Source: Isoetes taiwanensis
Lineage: Eukaryota; Streptophyta; Lycopodiopsida; Isoetales; Isoetaceae
DNA: 64,000 bases
Assembly: GCA_021234155.1 (NCBI GenBank)
Contig: JAJEKV010000073.1
Location: 5,306,001-5,370,000 of the forward strand
Direction of reading: 5' to 3'
This document shows positions 36,649 through 50,041 of the stretch, piece by piece. Each line of letters starts with the position of its first letter. The first letter of the stretch is position 1. The notes beneath the pieces were generated by a model. That model searched no databases. It was not told the DNA's origin and saw nothing but the letters and a program-made list of their open reading frames with translations. The position numbers and the translations under genes were made by a program.

Positions 36649-37324
36649 CTCGAGCTGCGACTCGCATGACACAACAACGCCCGATGGATGGGGCTTTTCT
36701 ATTCATCCCAGCAGTGTAATTACAATGGTAGAGAGTGGGTAGCTGCATATCGCAAGCTACCCAAAAAACAAAAAATACAGGGAATATCCAGTCATAACAC
36801 CTGGACCCCAAAATACAAAAATATATCATAGATGTTTGGCTAGTGTACCTGCCTAGGGCTTATTGCCGGGATTAAAAACCCCGCCCTTCGGTTTTCGAGG
36901 AAAACCCTAGCGATAAGCCCCAGGCGTGGGCTTAGACAACGCCGGCTGCTAAACTTCCCAAAAAACCCACGCTCCAAAAAGAAACCAACGTCGTGCAACG
37001 CCCCTGTACCTGCATAAGACCACAAAACACAATAGAGAAGAACAAAAACCTCGAAAAAGCGAGGGGCTGATTAAAGCGCGTGCCACGCGAACAACATATA
37101 TAAACAAAATACTTAAGGGAGGGAGGGAGGGAGAGCATAGAACATAACCTGAAACACTGCTGGGCGAAGAGAAAGCGCCGATGAGAAGTCAAGGCTTAAT
37201 GCTGAGGAAGAAATAGCGATCCCCTAACCGGATGAGAGGCCCGAATGCATGCAATGCATGCAGTAACGATGCAATCTTTGCATGCTCGTCTGCTCGAGAA
37301 TCGCGATCCGTCGGATCGATCTGC
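36649..37324. mobile_element. Helitron2/Helentron-like unit A1
   Basis: The unit begins CTCGAGCTGCGACTCGCATG directly after ATT (36646-36648) and ends with a hairpin (CGATCC-GTC-GGATCG) and a short ATCTGC tail before ATT (37325-37327). The 5' terminal ATTCTCGAGC is inverted as GCTCGAGAAT just before the hairpin, an asymmetric terminal inverted repeat. It has no coding capacity. This ending style (subterminal repeat, hairpin, short tail, insertion at T/T) fits Helitron2/Helentron better than classical Helitrons, which end in CTRR. The family call is tentative. Confidence 0.55.
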
Positions 37325-37327
37325 ATT

Positions 37328-37850
37328 CTCGAGCTGCGACTCGCATGACACAACAACGCCCGAAAGAAGAGAACTTCCCGTCGATCCGAGATGAAGGCTC
37401 AAGAATTGCCCCATAGTGGAGGAATGCCGAGGTAGAAGCGAGACGAGAAGGATAGGAAGAGATACGAGAAAGATAGGAAACGCCAGGAAGGGATGCGCCA
37501 GGAAAGGTCAACGCAGGCCAAGGTAGAAGAGAACCGAGAACGATAAGAAACGCCGTGAAGGGATACGCCCAGAAAGGTCAGTCGAAGAGAAACAAGAATG
37601 ATAGGAAATGCCACGAAAAGGTCAACCCATGCAAGAGGAAGCCCCTCCTCCGCATGAGAGAGCATTAGAACATAACCTCAAAACACGGGCTTAAGAGAAA
37701 GCCGATGAGAAGTCAAGGCGTAATGCGTGAAGAAATAGCGATCCCCTAACCGGATGAGAGGCCCGAAATGCATGCAATGCATGCAGGCAACGCATGCAAC
37801 TCTTGCATGCTCGTCTGGCTCGAGAATCGCGATCCGTCGGATCGATCTGC
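37328..37850. mobile_element. Helitron2/Helentron-like unit A2, head-to-tail with A1
   Basis: Starts with the same 36 or so bases as A1 and ends with the same ~170 bases, including GCATGCAATGCATGCA and the hairpin, followed by ATT (37851-37853). The middle differs and holds three imperfect ~65-bp repeats (GAACGATAAGAAACGCC-type). Copy 2 of the duplication lacks A1 and A2 and shows a single ATT at 44110, so both arrived after the duplication. Confidence 0.55.
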
Positions 37851-37861
37851 ATTTAAAAGAA

Positions 37862-40800
37862 TTAATCTGTTCTCTTCTTTTTCCCCGAGTTTCTTGTTCT
37901 TTTTGTTAAATTTCGCTCACTTGATGCAGGTTCATCTGAGTTTTGAGCTATCAATGCACTGTTCTGTGGCAAGCTGTCCAATATTTGGTTATGTGTATCT
38001 TCTGGAAGATAAAAACAGTTACCACTAATCTTGCTCAACTCAAAACAAACAGAAGTAACCAAATGACTATAAACATTACACTCTGGTTCATTTACCAGTA
38101 ACTCATATCTGCTGCCCCCTAAGAACTTGTAGAATAATCCAGTGACAACTACCTTTGGCCCCATGGATCTTTGAATGCCTTCTCCACCACATGTTTCACC
38201 TTTGTGCACTTCAGCACATAGAAGTCCACATTCTCCTTGTTTGTCCGGCTCGCTTCTGAGAAAAATTATCTCCAACTGCAAGAATATCAGACTTCCATTG
38301 AGGATCACCTTCAAAAACAGGGCCATCCACAACATCTTCCACATAATCAGCACCTGGTCTTAGCTCAGAGTATTGCCATGTGCCTATTCTACCTTTGTTA
38401 GGGCACTTGGCATGTTTGCCTAACCAACAATTATGACATAAACAACTGTAATCCATATGAGCAACTTGTGTAGGATCTGTAGCTTGAATTGGCCTGATGG
38501 AATGGAACTTGCTTGAACCAGAAAGTGTAGCACAATCATATCTTTCTGACCTATCAACCTCGTCTACTCCAATTTCCCAGAAAAACATGTTTAGGAAAGA
38601 AACCAGTATTTCAACACACAATAACATTCAAAAAAGCAGTATTTCAGCACACACTAACAGTTAAAAAGCAGTATTTCAGCATACCTGAACCTGTCTTTGC
38701 CCTCGATTGTGGAGTTGTCCCTGAAATGCTTGACCAGGAAAACTATTGCATCATGTGCATTTCTGAGTGGTACTGATCCTCTTTTCAACATCTCATGTGT
38801 AAGAGCTCGTTTAATGACAGCTCCAGCACCATCATGTTCACATGTTCTATTATCAGTCAGCAAAAAAAAAAAAACAAATTAAAACTATAAATCCATTGAC
38901 AAAGAATGTAGTTACCTTTGCCATGATAGGAGGCAAAGTAATTCCAATTTATTGGAATGCTATTGGTATGGTAGTTCCTACCAAGGAAATAAAAGTTCCT
39001 TGCTCCTTTGAACTGAGATGAGCAACCATCAGACCACATGATGTGTCTGTTATACTTTACTACCTTGTTTGTCAGAAATGCATGATGCTTGTTCAAACAA
39101 TACTGCACAAACAAGGTATCATGGTCCCTGTCATCTAATATGTAGAAATGAGTCTCTTTTATAATTCTTCTCTCATTTTCATCCAAACTTGGATCGTCTG
39201 ACAATGTTGCATGTCTGTGTGTAATATGCACTAAAATTGTGCATTGATCATTCTTCCAGTGTAGACTCTGTATCTCTTGCTGAATCTTAAAAGTATAATT
39301 CTCAGCAAAATCTATGACAGAAACTATGGTGTCCTTTGGAAATGTTGCCAAACACTCCCTGAATTGTTTGGCCTGCCATCTTCCTTCATAATTATGTGGT
39401 ATAAACTCTTTTAAGACACTCTTGGCTTCCTGGATAATCTCTACAGCAATTGTGCATTTGTAAACCAGTTTGGTAACTGGTTTGTACCCTCCCTTGCCAT
39501 CAGGCACAGGTTCTCCTAGGGGTTCAAGTACCTGCAATGGTAATGACAGATCAATGTGATATAACTTGGGATAAAATAAAGCTGAATTCTAACCTTGTCA
39601 TAGGTCTTCCATTCAATGTTGTGTCCTGGAATGTATTTCAATTCATTTGGACAAGTTGGTAACTTAGCGCGGTCCACAATTCTTGCACTTGAGAGTCAAG
39701 CGGTCATGTGCATGCCACTCCCTGTTTCATCATCCCTTGGACAAACCAAAGTGATCTCCAAAACTCTTTGGTAGAAGAGTATGTACATTTATTTGCCATG
39801 CAAGTTGGCCCGAGGGCCACAAACCACACAAGTGCACTTGACTAGCTCCATGTAATTTCTCATCATGCCTAACCTTATTTATTGCTTGCCTAATGAAAAC
39901 TGTTTTCATGTGATACACACAATAGCAAGTTTCTCTATCCCTAACCTTCCTTATATATGGTGGTTTCAGAGCATGAAACATCGAAAAAGACAAGTCAAAC
40001 TTGGGATATTCAGCAATAAAAACGTTTATAGAAAGTAACACGCAAGTGCAAATTCACAAGTTATAAAAAGAATTTAAAAAGGGCAACAGAAAATCAATAT
40101 ATAGAAACACTTACTTGAGTTTCCTCTAGAAAATGCAAGGGATGCATTATGTTCACTCCTTTGCCTAGTCTGATCTTCACCACATGTTTTTTGCAAGGTG
40201 ATACTCTGGTGTTATTCCTCCAAAAGTCAACCACAAGTTTCCTCTGATCATAAGAAAGCTTGTCACTTCGAGTGTTTTTCTTGAACATTGACCATGGTCC
40301 TTCCCCATGTTTGACAAGTCTTCTCTAACAAAGACAACAGAGACAATTCTTCTATTAGGGTTTAGTTGCTTTTGCAAAGGCCCTTCTATTTGTGTCAGCA
40401 TTGACAGAGTAAGCCATGGCAGCACTTCTTGCTCTCCATGCATCTGTATCCTTTGCATATTTGTGGGCTGCAAATGAATCCTTCAAGTTGTCCACTATAG
40501 CTTTCATTGTTTTGAATTCTTTGGTGGTTTGAACACCTAGACCCGGGCAACCATTTGGCTGCACCCCTTAGAATATCTTCCTATCTTTTTCACTAGCATT
40601 CCTACAAATATTATTAACAAGTTTGCCAATATTCTTTGACAATCTTTTTTTTTTTTTTTTTTTTTTTTCTTTGAAATCACCATTCGGCTTGGCTTGTTCA
40701 TCACCGCGACCTCCCTTTCTCTCTGTCTTTGTCTTTCTTTTCTTTTTTGTTCAGCTCTCTTCTTCCTAAAAAGAACACCTAAAGAAGCTAACAAAAGTTA

Positions 40801-41574
40801 ATTTGTAAAGGATTCATAAAAAAACAACTGGAGATAAAACTTGACATACCTTCAATATCCATTGGAGCTTGTGTCTCATTTTGATGTAATTCACCATGTG
40901 CCGTCTCTGCCATAAAATCAGTTTGTGTTTCTTCATAACAAAATTCACCACCAATTTCCGGAAAGATAAATCAAGAACTAAGGTTAGTCATGAAGTTTCT
41001 TTTTACACAAGCAAACAACAATATAATAAATCCCTGAATTACCTGGATCCTCTACATCTGCATTTGTAACATTCAGCACAACTTCAGCATGTGCTTCTTC
41101 ACAGAAACATCCACCACCTTAGATGAAATTTTTACATTCAATATCATTACAAAATTCACTGGTTATTACAGCACTAAACAAGCACTAACAACATACCTTC
41201 ATATCTGTTTTCATGTTGAATATCCTCTGTTCTTGTTTTATCTTGGACAGCAACAGGTTCGTCTTCTCCTATCAAGGCACAACAGTTAAAAATTAAGTGT
41301 CCACAGCAGTCAAGAACAGGCAGTAAGCTTATGGCATACCTCTACCAGGAATCATCTTGTCATCAAAATTCTTGCTGAAACTAAGGCAGCACTCCATAAA
41401 TCTTTCGGATTGCTGCTAAAATTGTTGTAAGCCTGATAGAATTGTGCCAGGATCAAATTGCACTCGGTTCTTGGCCAAAGAAGACAGGAAGGCAGAATTC
41501 CAGTCCATAGTGGACAGATGAATGAATTGCAATAAATTTTGCAAGAACAACGAGACAACACCGCCATTTCCCAT
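37862..41574 (-). pseudogene. Transposase-like gene of the giant transposon, copy 1
   Basis: About ten exons on the minus strand, from MGNGG at 41574 to KKKRTD-stop at 37862. In order: an acidic N-terminal region; a basic helix (KKRAEQKRKERQRQRERE); ASEKDREDILRGAAKWLPG; LVVDFWRNNTRVSPCKKHVV; FDLSFSMFHALKPPYIRKVR and RETCYCVYH; then the core with VIDFAENY (about 39310), MWSDGCSSQFKG (about 39030) and HGKG followed, across an intron, by CEHDGAGAVIKRAL. A Cys-rich tail (CLCHNCWLGKHAKCPNK) closes it. The three Asp residues are plausible DDD/E catalytic positions. The frame is interrupted in several places, many at CTG/CAG sites. It differs from hAT, MULE, CACTA and Harbinger transposases. Confidence 0.7.
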
Positions 41575-41758
41575 TTCGAATTCCAAAATTCAGCTCCGTA
41601 GCCTAAACGATCCAAGAAAAAGAATCTCCCTCCCCGGGGAATTTTGCATGACGAATGAAGGGCGAAAATTCGTGATTGCCGTCGAGGGACGGGCGTGGCG
41701 TCAGCATCGGAAGTTCAAAGCGTTTTTTTCAGCATGGGTGTCGCCCACATGCTTTTTT

Positions 41759-41783
41759 GCATATGTCAAGCAAAAACACACCC
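41759..41783 (-). repeat. Right TIR of the giant transposon, copy 1
   Basis: The sequence ends CAAGCAAAAACACACCC and is followed by the target duplicate AATA (41784-41787) and Copia sequence. Confidence 0.85.
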
Positions 41784-43574
41784 AATACTATTCATTTTAA
41801 CTAGAGGTGAGAAAGTCTCCTCATAATCATGCTCCTTTCTTTGGAAAAGTCCCTGAGCTACAAGATGTGCCTTATACTTTGGTGTAATACCATCGATCCG
41901 ATCTCAACTTTAAAAAGCCATTTACATCCAACTATATTTACGTCAATTGGCATATCTATAAGTTTATAAGTCTATGTTCTCTTGAAAGAAGCCATTTCAC
42001 CATGCATAGCTTTAAGCTACTTATCCTTATCAGGTGAATTCAATGCTTCAGAGTAATTCTTTGGTACATTAAAATCTGACAGCATTATGACTTCAAATAA
42101 ATCATGTAACCCATCTTTTCGTTCTGTGAATCTTTCTCTTCTACCATGTATGTCTCGTCTATGAAACTCGTCATTTACATTAGCATTCTCTTGCAGCATT
42201 TGTGTCTCTGTTTTTCATTTTCTTGCGGGTTGATCTACAGGTGCTTCCTCTTGTTGAAGGTCTTCGGGATGGATCTGCACAAACTCAGGGTCAACATCAG
42301 CATTTATCAGTTTAGTTTCAGGCTCTTCTATGTCATCAAAAACAAACTTAACCCTCGATTCTGAACTTTTGGTCTCCATCATATCAGTCCTATACTTTAT
42401 TTTAACCTTTGTGATCTCATCTTGAGTGTTTACCTTTGGGATAACTTTATAGTATTGTGTCTCCTCAAACACCACATCTCTACTTATCAATACCCTTTTT
42501 TTTCTTGGATCATAAAGCTTATAGGCTTTTGATTATTTATCATATCCCACCAAGTATGAGATGTAAGCCCTATCATCAAGCTTTTTCCTTAGTTCTTCTA
42601 GCACATGCACAAAAGTCCATAGGTTTTTAACTTTCATAACTTGGTGTCTTACCATTCCAAAGCATCATGACGTTTTCCAATAAAAATAATTTGATTATCC
42701 TTGAACACTTTACATTGCGTCTTTCAAAGACAAACTTGTATCAAAAGTCGACTAGGTTGACACCACGAAATTAAATTTCTAACTAGCCCAGGAACACAAA
42801 GCACATCCTTTAGTTTAACTATTCTTCCCTCCAAGTCAAAAAGTTCGAGCATTCCACTGTCTTCAATCTTCTGAAGTTCACCATTTTCTAGCTGAACATG
42901 TCCACCTCCTCTTCCTTTACAGTCTTTAAGCATTTTAGAGGAACAAGTTACTGTCCTCTCGGCTTATGAATCTATAATCATGAGTTTTCCACCATTTTTC
43001 TTATGCGTTAAAGCATGCAACTCCGATTTATATACCTCATCATCTTCATTTGACTCATCTTCATCATTTTTGGCTTCTTGAGTGAGATTAATTGCTGGAT
43101 TACCTCGTGCAGCACCCCTGCCCCTATTGCCATAACCTCCTCGAGCTCCTCCCCATCTTCCTCTGCCCCCCACCCCCCCCCCCCCGGGGCTCCTTTGCCA
43201 TCACAATTATAACACACTAGCTCTTTTCCAAGTTTAGGATAATCATTTTTTAAATGACCAGACATGTTACAACTGTAGCATGGCTCAACTTTGCCCTTAT
43301 CATTAAGTTACTCCCCTTTTTACCTTTATACTTCCCTGTATACAACTCCTTGGTTGATTGATCCTCATCAGCAGCACCCTGCTCCAATTCTGTCCTCTCC
43401 ATTTGGATAGCATGTTCCTTGGATCTTACTACATTCCTCAGTAATGTAGCTAGCTAGTGATTCGACACGGATCTTGCAATGGCCAAAATTTGATACTGCT
43501 ATTTAAGACGACTCCTGCACCTTCAAGGTATGCAACAATTGCATCGAACTTCTCAAAGAATTCTATTAGCTTGT
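41784..43574 (-). pseudogene. Copia gag-pol fragment, duplicate copy 1
   Basis: The minus strand carries, from 43574 down: zinc-knuckle gag text (CYNCDGKG), a Gly/Arg-rich segment (RGRWGGARGGYGNRG), GAG-pre-integrase (LFDLEGRIVKLKDVLCVPGL), a post-integrase region (EELRKKLDDRAYISYLVGYD) and reverse transcriptase up to KMNSI, which is broken at the AATA site. It is cut at 43574 by the duplication junction. It repeats 52442..54242 with small differences, many at CTG/CAG. Confidence 0.85.
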
Positions 43575-46500
43575 CTCTGCCAATTTGTATCACTGCAAAT
43601 CGAGGTAGCCTAGATGTCTTCTGTGCCTTCCGATCGACCAGACCCTAATGTAGCCTGCAAACAAACCCTAAAGCTAAGCTATCGAGCCCTGCATGCCTTT
43701 AGATTTTTTCCTTTTTTTTTCTTTTTTAAACATGGGTCAAACCATTGGCAATTGCCATAAAAAAAAACATGAAACTATATGCGCACTCTAGATGTACGCA
43801 TTAGTACATCCACGAGATTACACAACCAAATCATATAAAAACCTTAGGGAAAAAAGTATAAAAATACAAAAACAACCCCCTGTTATTATGCTACATATTT
43901 CATTTTCAATTCACACACAATTCAAAGACATTTCCAATTCAATTGACATTCAAATTCAATTCAAACTAAATTCAAACACAATTCCAATTCATTACAATGA
44001 ATTGGTTAGAATTTCATTACAAATCAATGACCATACAATACAATGGTTAAAATTTCAATACAATGGTTTGTAACAATGGTTACAATCATAGAATGGTATA
44101 CAATATATAATTTAAAAGAATTAATCTGTTCTCTTCTTTTTCCCCGAGTTTCTTGTTCTTTTTGTTAAATTTCGCTCACTTGATGCAGGTTCATCTGAGT
44201 TTTGAGCTATCAATGCACTGTTCTGTGGCAAGCTGTCCAATATTTGGTTATGTGTATCTTCTGGAAGATAAAAACAGTTACCACTAATCTTGCTCAACTC
44301 AAAACAAACAGAAGTAACCAAATGACTATAAACATTACACTCTGGTTCATTTACCAGTAACTCATATCTGCTGCCCCCTAAGAACTTGTAGAATAATCCA
44401 GTGACAACTACCTTTGGCCCCATGGATCTTTGAATGCCTTCTCCACCACATGTTTCACCTTTGTGCACTTCAGCACATAGAAGTCCACATTCTCCTTGTT
44501 GTCTGGCTCTGCAACTACAGAAAAATTATCTCCAACTGCAAGAATATCAGACTTCCATTGAGGATCACCTTCAAAAACAGGGCCATCCACAACATCTTCC
44601 ACATAATCAGCACCTGGTCTTAGCTCAGAGTATTGCCATGTGCCTATTCTACCTTTGTTAGGGCACTTGGCATGTTTGCCTAACCAACAATTATGACATA
44701 AACAACTGTAATCCATATGAGCAACTTGTGTAGGATCTGTAGCTTGAATTGGCCTGATGGAATGGAACTTGCTTGAACCAGAAAGTGTAGCACAATCATA
44801 TCTTTCTGACCTATCAACCTCGTCTACTCAATTTCCCGAGAAAAACATGTTTAGGAAAGAAACCCGATATTTCAACACACAATAACATTCAAAAAGCGAT
44901 TTATTTCAGACACACTAACGGTTAAAAGCGGTATTTCAGCATACACGAACTTTGTCTTTGCCCTCGATTGTGGAGTTGTCCCCAAAAATGCTTGACCCGG
45001 AAAACTATTGCATCATGTGCATCTACGAGTGGTGCGATCCTCTTTTCAACATCTCATGTGTAAGAGCTCGTTTAATGGCGACTCCAGCACCATCATGTTC
45101 ACATGTTCTATTATCGATCGACCAAAAAAAAAAAACAAATTAAAACTATAAATCCATTGACAAAGAATGTAGTTACCTTTGCCATGATAGGAGGCAAAGT
45201 AATTCCAATTTATTGGAATGCTATTGGTATGGTAGTTCCTACCAAGGAAATAAAAGTTCCTTGCTCCTTTGAACTGAGATGAGCAACCATCGGACCACAT
45301 GATGTAATGCGGTTATACTTTACTACCTTGTTTGTCAGAAATGCATGATGCTTGTTCAAACAATACTGCACAAACAAGGTATCATGGTCCCTGTCATCTA
45401 ATATGTAGAAATGAGTCTCTTTTATAATTCTTCTCTCATTTTCATCCAAACTTGGATCGTCTGACAATGTTGCATGTCTGTGTGTAATATGCACTAAAAT
45501 TGTGCATTGATCATTCTTCGATGTAGACTCGTATCTCTTCTTTGAATCTTAAAAGTATAATTCAAAGCCAAAATCTATGGCGAGAAACTATGGTGTCCTT
45601 TGGAAATGTTGCCAAACACTCCCTGAATTGTTTGGCCTGCCATCTTCCTTCATAATTATGTGGTATAAACTCTTTTAAGACACTCTTGGCTTCCTGGATA
45701 ATCTCTACAGCAATTGTGCATTTGTAAACCAGTTTGGTAACTGGTTTGTACCCTCCCTTGCCATCAGGCACAGGTTCTCCTAGGGGTTCAAGTACCTGCA
45801 ATGGTAATGACAGATCAATGTGATATAACTTGGGATAAAATAAAGCTGAATTCTAACCTTGTCATAGGTCTTCCATTCAATGTTGTGTCCTGGAATGTAT
45901 TTCAATTCATTTGGACAAGTTGGTAACTTGGCAGGTCCACAATTCTTGCACTTGAGAGTCAAACAGTCATGTGCATGCCACTCCTCTGTTTCATCATCCC
46001 TTGGACAAACCAGTGATCTCCAAAACTCACTGGTAGAAGAGTATGTACATTTATTTGCCATGCAAGTTGGCCCAGGGCCACAAACCACACAAGTGCACTT
46101 GCAGCTAGCTCCATGTAATTTCTCATCATGCCTAACCTTATTTATTGCTTGCCTAATGAAAACTGTTTTCATGTGATACACACAATAGCAAGTTTCTCTA
46201 TCCCTAACCTTCCTTATATATGGTGGTTTCAGAGCATGAAACATCGAAAAAGACAAGTCAAACTTGGGATATTCAGCAGTAAAACGTTTATAGAAAGTAA
46301 CCTGCAAGTGCAAATTCACAAGTTATAAAAAGAATTTAAAAGGGCAACAGAAAATCAATATATAGAAACACTTACTTGAGTTTCCTCTAGAAAATGCAAG
46401 GGATGCATTATGTTCACTCCTTTGCCTAGTCTGATCTTCACCACATGTTTTTTGCAAGGTGATACTCTGGTGTTATTCCTCCAAAAGTCAACCACAAGTT

Positions 46501-47266
46501 TTCCTCGATCATAAGAAAGCTTGTCACTTGAGAGTGTTTTTCTTGAACATTGACCATGGTCCTTCCCCATGTTGTGACAAGTCTTCTCTTAACAAAGAAT
46601 GAGAGAGACAATTCTTCTATTCAGGGTTTAGTTGCTTTGCAAAGGCCCTTCTATTTGTGTCGGCATTGTGAGTAAGCCATGGCAACACTTCTTGCTCTCC
46701 ATGCATCGTATCCTTTGCATATTTGTGGGCTGCAAATGAATCCTTCAAGTTGTCCACTATAGCTTTCATTGTTTTGAATTCTTTGGTGGTTTGAACACCT
46801 AGACCAGGCAACCATTTGGCTGCACCCCTTAGAATATCTTCCCTATCTTTTTCACTAGCATTCCTACAAATATTATTAACAAGTTTGCCAATATTCTTTG
46901 ACAATCTTTTTTTTTTTTTTTTTTTTGTCTTTGAAATCACCATTCGACTTGGCTTGTTTGTTCATCAATTGCTGACCTCCCTTTCTCTCTGTCTTTGTCT
47001 TTCTTTTTTTTTTTTGTTCAGCTCTCTTCTTCCTAAAAGAACACCTAAAGAAGCTAACAAAAGTTAATTTGTAAAGGATTCATAAAAAAACAACTGGAGA
47101 TAAAACTTGACATACCTTCAATATCCATTGGAGCTTGTGTCTCATTTTGATGTAATTCACCATGTGCCGTCTCTGCCATAAAATCAGTTTGTGTTTCTTC
47201 ATAACAAAATTCACCACCAATTTCTGGAAAGATAAATCAAGAACTAAGGTTAGTCATGAAGTTTCT

Positions 47267-47297
<31 letters not shown>

Positions 47298-48294
47298 TAC
47301 GAAATTTATGATTTTCTATTAATAAAAAGTGGCCCGAAGGCCTTATTACAAAGTGGCCCAAATGGCCCCATAGGAAGAAGTAGCACAATAGTGAGCCCAA
47401 ACTTGGAACAAATTCCAGCTGCATGCTTTCACACCATCTTGGCTACATAGAGATCCCCGATTATTGAAGCATGGACAACTTGAAGCTCCCCCACCGATAG
47501 ATACCTTAGTTAAGCAGGAAGAAAAGAAAAGACAAGTATCTTCCCGTGGCGTTAACTTGACCCGGAGATGATCCATCTTTAGCGGTACTAAAGGGCTTAC
47601 GCACCCCATTTCCAAAATGTACTATGGAGTAGTCACCCATCTTCCAAGCAATATCTCAGGTCCCTATAGGCCTCCTCCAAATGGAGTGGTCCACATGCCA
47701 ATCTTTTTCCTGCTACCTAAGGCATAAGTCCAAACCCCAATAAGCCACGATCATTTGTTAGGCCTCCTTGGTCTCCGTCCAAAAGCCCCATTGCAAATCC
47801 CTAGCATCATTCGGAAGAATCCATGCTTACCTTTCATTATTCAAAGTCTCCCTATTTTGGGATAGGAAGGGCTTGAGCGCCTCATAAGAAATACCATAAC
47901 AAACAACACGAAGCACGGAGCACTATACTATGTCATAAACCAAATAACTTAGAGCAACTAAGCCTGTATCCATTTCTGCAATGAGTGCAGAACCACAGAA
48001 GCGCAGCCTTCAGGTTGCAATGAGTGCAACTTGGAAGAAGGATCCATGCCTATGCCTCTAAAGCGAAGATCTATGAACTATCCAAACTGAAAGATCATGT
48101 TCTGATTTTCCTCATGAAACCACTAGCACTAGCCACAAAATCCCTGCTAACACTAGCTCTAGCCCATCTACTTCGTATCACTAACTGCTAACGGAAGACC
48201 AAGCCTTACCTTGACATTTGATGCGTGAAGGAAAGAACCTGAAAGCAGCGGCAATGCTCCAGCAAAAAAAACCTTCTTGTATCAAAGCTGAAAT

Positions 48295-49739
48295 TGTGAC
48301 GAGCCTGCCGAGTTGACCCTCTAGGCAACTCGGGATCTTGTCAATACTGTGCTAATTCTAGGTTGGTGTGACAAACAATTGGATATGGTGAAGAATTGAA
48401 TCTTCCTCTTGCACAGTTGAAATGACACGCTCAAAACTCAATAAGCAAAATACTTATGATCTCAATATAATCAGATAATATTAACATCCAAAGAATCCAT
48501 ATTCTCAACAAATATAACAGCTAATTGTGAACAATTCCTCCCAAGAGCTTCGCTCCACCACGATCCTCAACTGCACCGCTGCCATCCCTTGCTCATTCAC
48601 TGCACATGCATTCACTGGGGTTAGTCCTCGTGACTAAGTGGGGATCCCTGGCTGCCACTGCATGTATGGAAATACTACGGAAATCTGGGATAAGCATAAA
48701 CACATACGGAAAATCCTAATGTGAGTGCGATTGCTAAGACAATGACAACATAATCCAAAGAAATATCAACATGAACATGAAGCAAGACATAGCCAAAAAT
48801 ACCAAACCATCATGACACATAGCTCGGGACAATGGGAAGCTTCGGCCGACCTACATGCAGGCCCCGTTAGCGAGAGAAATGCCCGCCAGCTCACATTCGA
48901 GCCCGTTGGCGGAGTTGGTGGGGTGAACCTCGTTATCGCGATACCCTTCCCGGCCCCGCATATTTGGAGGACCTCTTACCATGGAGTCACGGAGGTGGCG
49001 TAGCATCTGATCGGGGGGAACCACGCCCGGTGTCACGAGCACAAGAACCCAGAAGAATCACGGATGAACATGAGCATGCGGGAGCAACCTAGGCCCCTTA
49101 GAACCTAGAAGCCCGACCCGGGAGGATCCAATAGACATAATCAAATACCAAGACATCGGTGGAACAATGCAAAGACTAAGGCGTGAAGTTCATTAGAATA
49201 TTCTCTATACATGTGCCTAGATTATACTCTTGCCGATGTTGCCCGTCCAACTTGCCCATGTTGAAGTAGCTAACTACTTGATCCAAACATGTTGAGGAAG
49301 TCACAAGCCTAACTATCGTTGATGTAGCCCATAATTTCTCAATTAATTCTACAATTCATGCAGCAAAACTTGCTCTACCAAGCATCAACAGCTCTTACCA
49401 TAGCTATTACACAGGGAATCATCACCAAAGCATGCATCTAATGATTCATAGCAGCTTATAACTCACTTGAATCCATTGAAAACCCCACCGATAAGAGAAG
49501 ATCTGATCACGATCTCCAAGCTCCAATGTCCTTTCTTCAACAATCCTCCCGGTGCAATCCTTCCAAGCTCCTGCCTCCTCTTAGCTTCTCTTAGCTTCAC
49601 GTTTGCAAAAAGCCCTTTTCCCAAATCTATTTCTATGCAAAATCTTTGTTCATATTTGTCACATGCTGCATGTATGCCAAGCATGCATATACGCACATAA
49701 ATACGTATACTAAACTGTCAAGTGGCCAGGACCGTTACA
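48295..49739 (-). repeat. 3' LTR
   Basis: 1445 bp, TG...CA borders, adjacent to the polypurine tract at 49740-49755 on the minus strand. Confidence 0.92.
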
Positions 49740-50026
49740 ATCTCCCCTTCTAAAAATTAACCCATGTCCTCATGGGTCGATCACAGATCTAAGCACTTAT
49801 CGAATCCATCACAACTACCATGATCATGTATATTCCAAACTTATACAAGAAAATCTGTACCTCAATATCGTCGAAAGTTGCTTCCATAGCTTACATTGGG
49901 AATTCTTACTCAGCACCTTCATGCTAACCCCCTCTGAGGATACCATCTACTGATGTCTCTGAAAGAGAAAAACCATTAGCATCACAATGGCACAATCAGA
50001 CAAGTTAACTCCCAAAGATCCAACAC

Positions 50027-50038
50027 GCTCTGATACCA
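50027..50038 (-). other. Primer-binding site (tRNA-iMet type)
   Basis: The minus strand reads TGGTATCAGAGC, the standard plant retroelement priming site complementary to the 3' end of initiator Met-tRNA. Confidence 0.9.
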
Positions 50039-50041
50039 AAC

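Larger units (their letters stand above)
36112..43574. repeat. Segmental tandem duplication, copy 1
   Basis: The unit holds an ATTC-rich low-complexity segment (36430-36600), the transposase-like gene, the right TIR of the giant transposon and about 1.8 kb of flanking Copia. It is colinear with 43575..54242 except for a 1.2-kb insertion at 36649..37850. Since Copia flank is included, the duplication happened after the giant element had inserted. Confidence 0.92.

Noticed and set aside
36649-37850. A single circular DNA integrated at a hairpin
   Set aside because: The circular permutation is explained more simply by two head-to-tail units with identical ends and ATT at every junction; circle integration is still possible but needs more assumptions.
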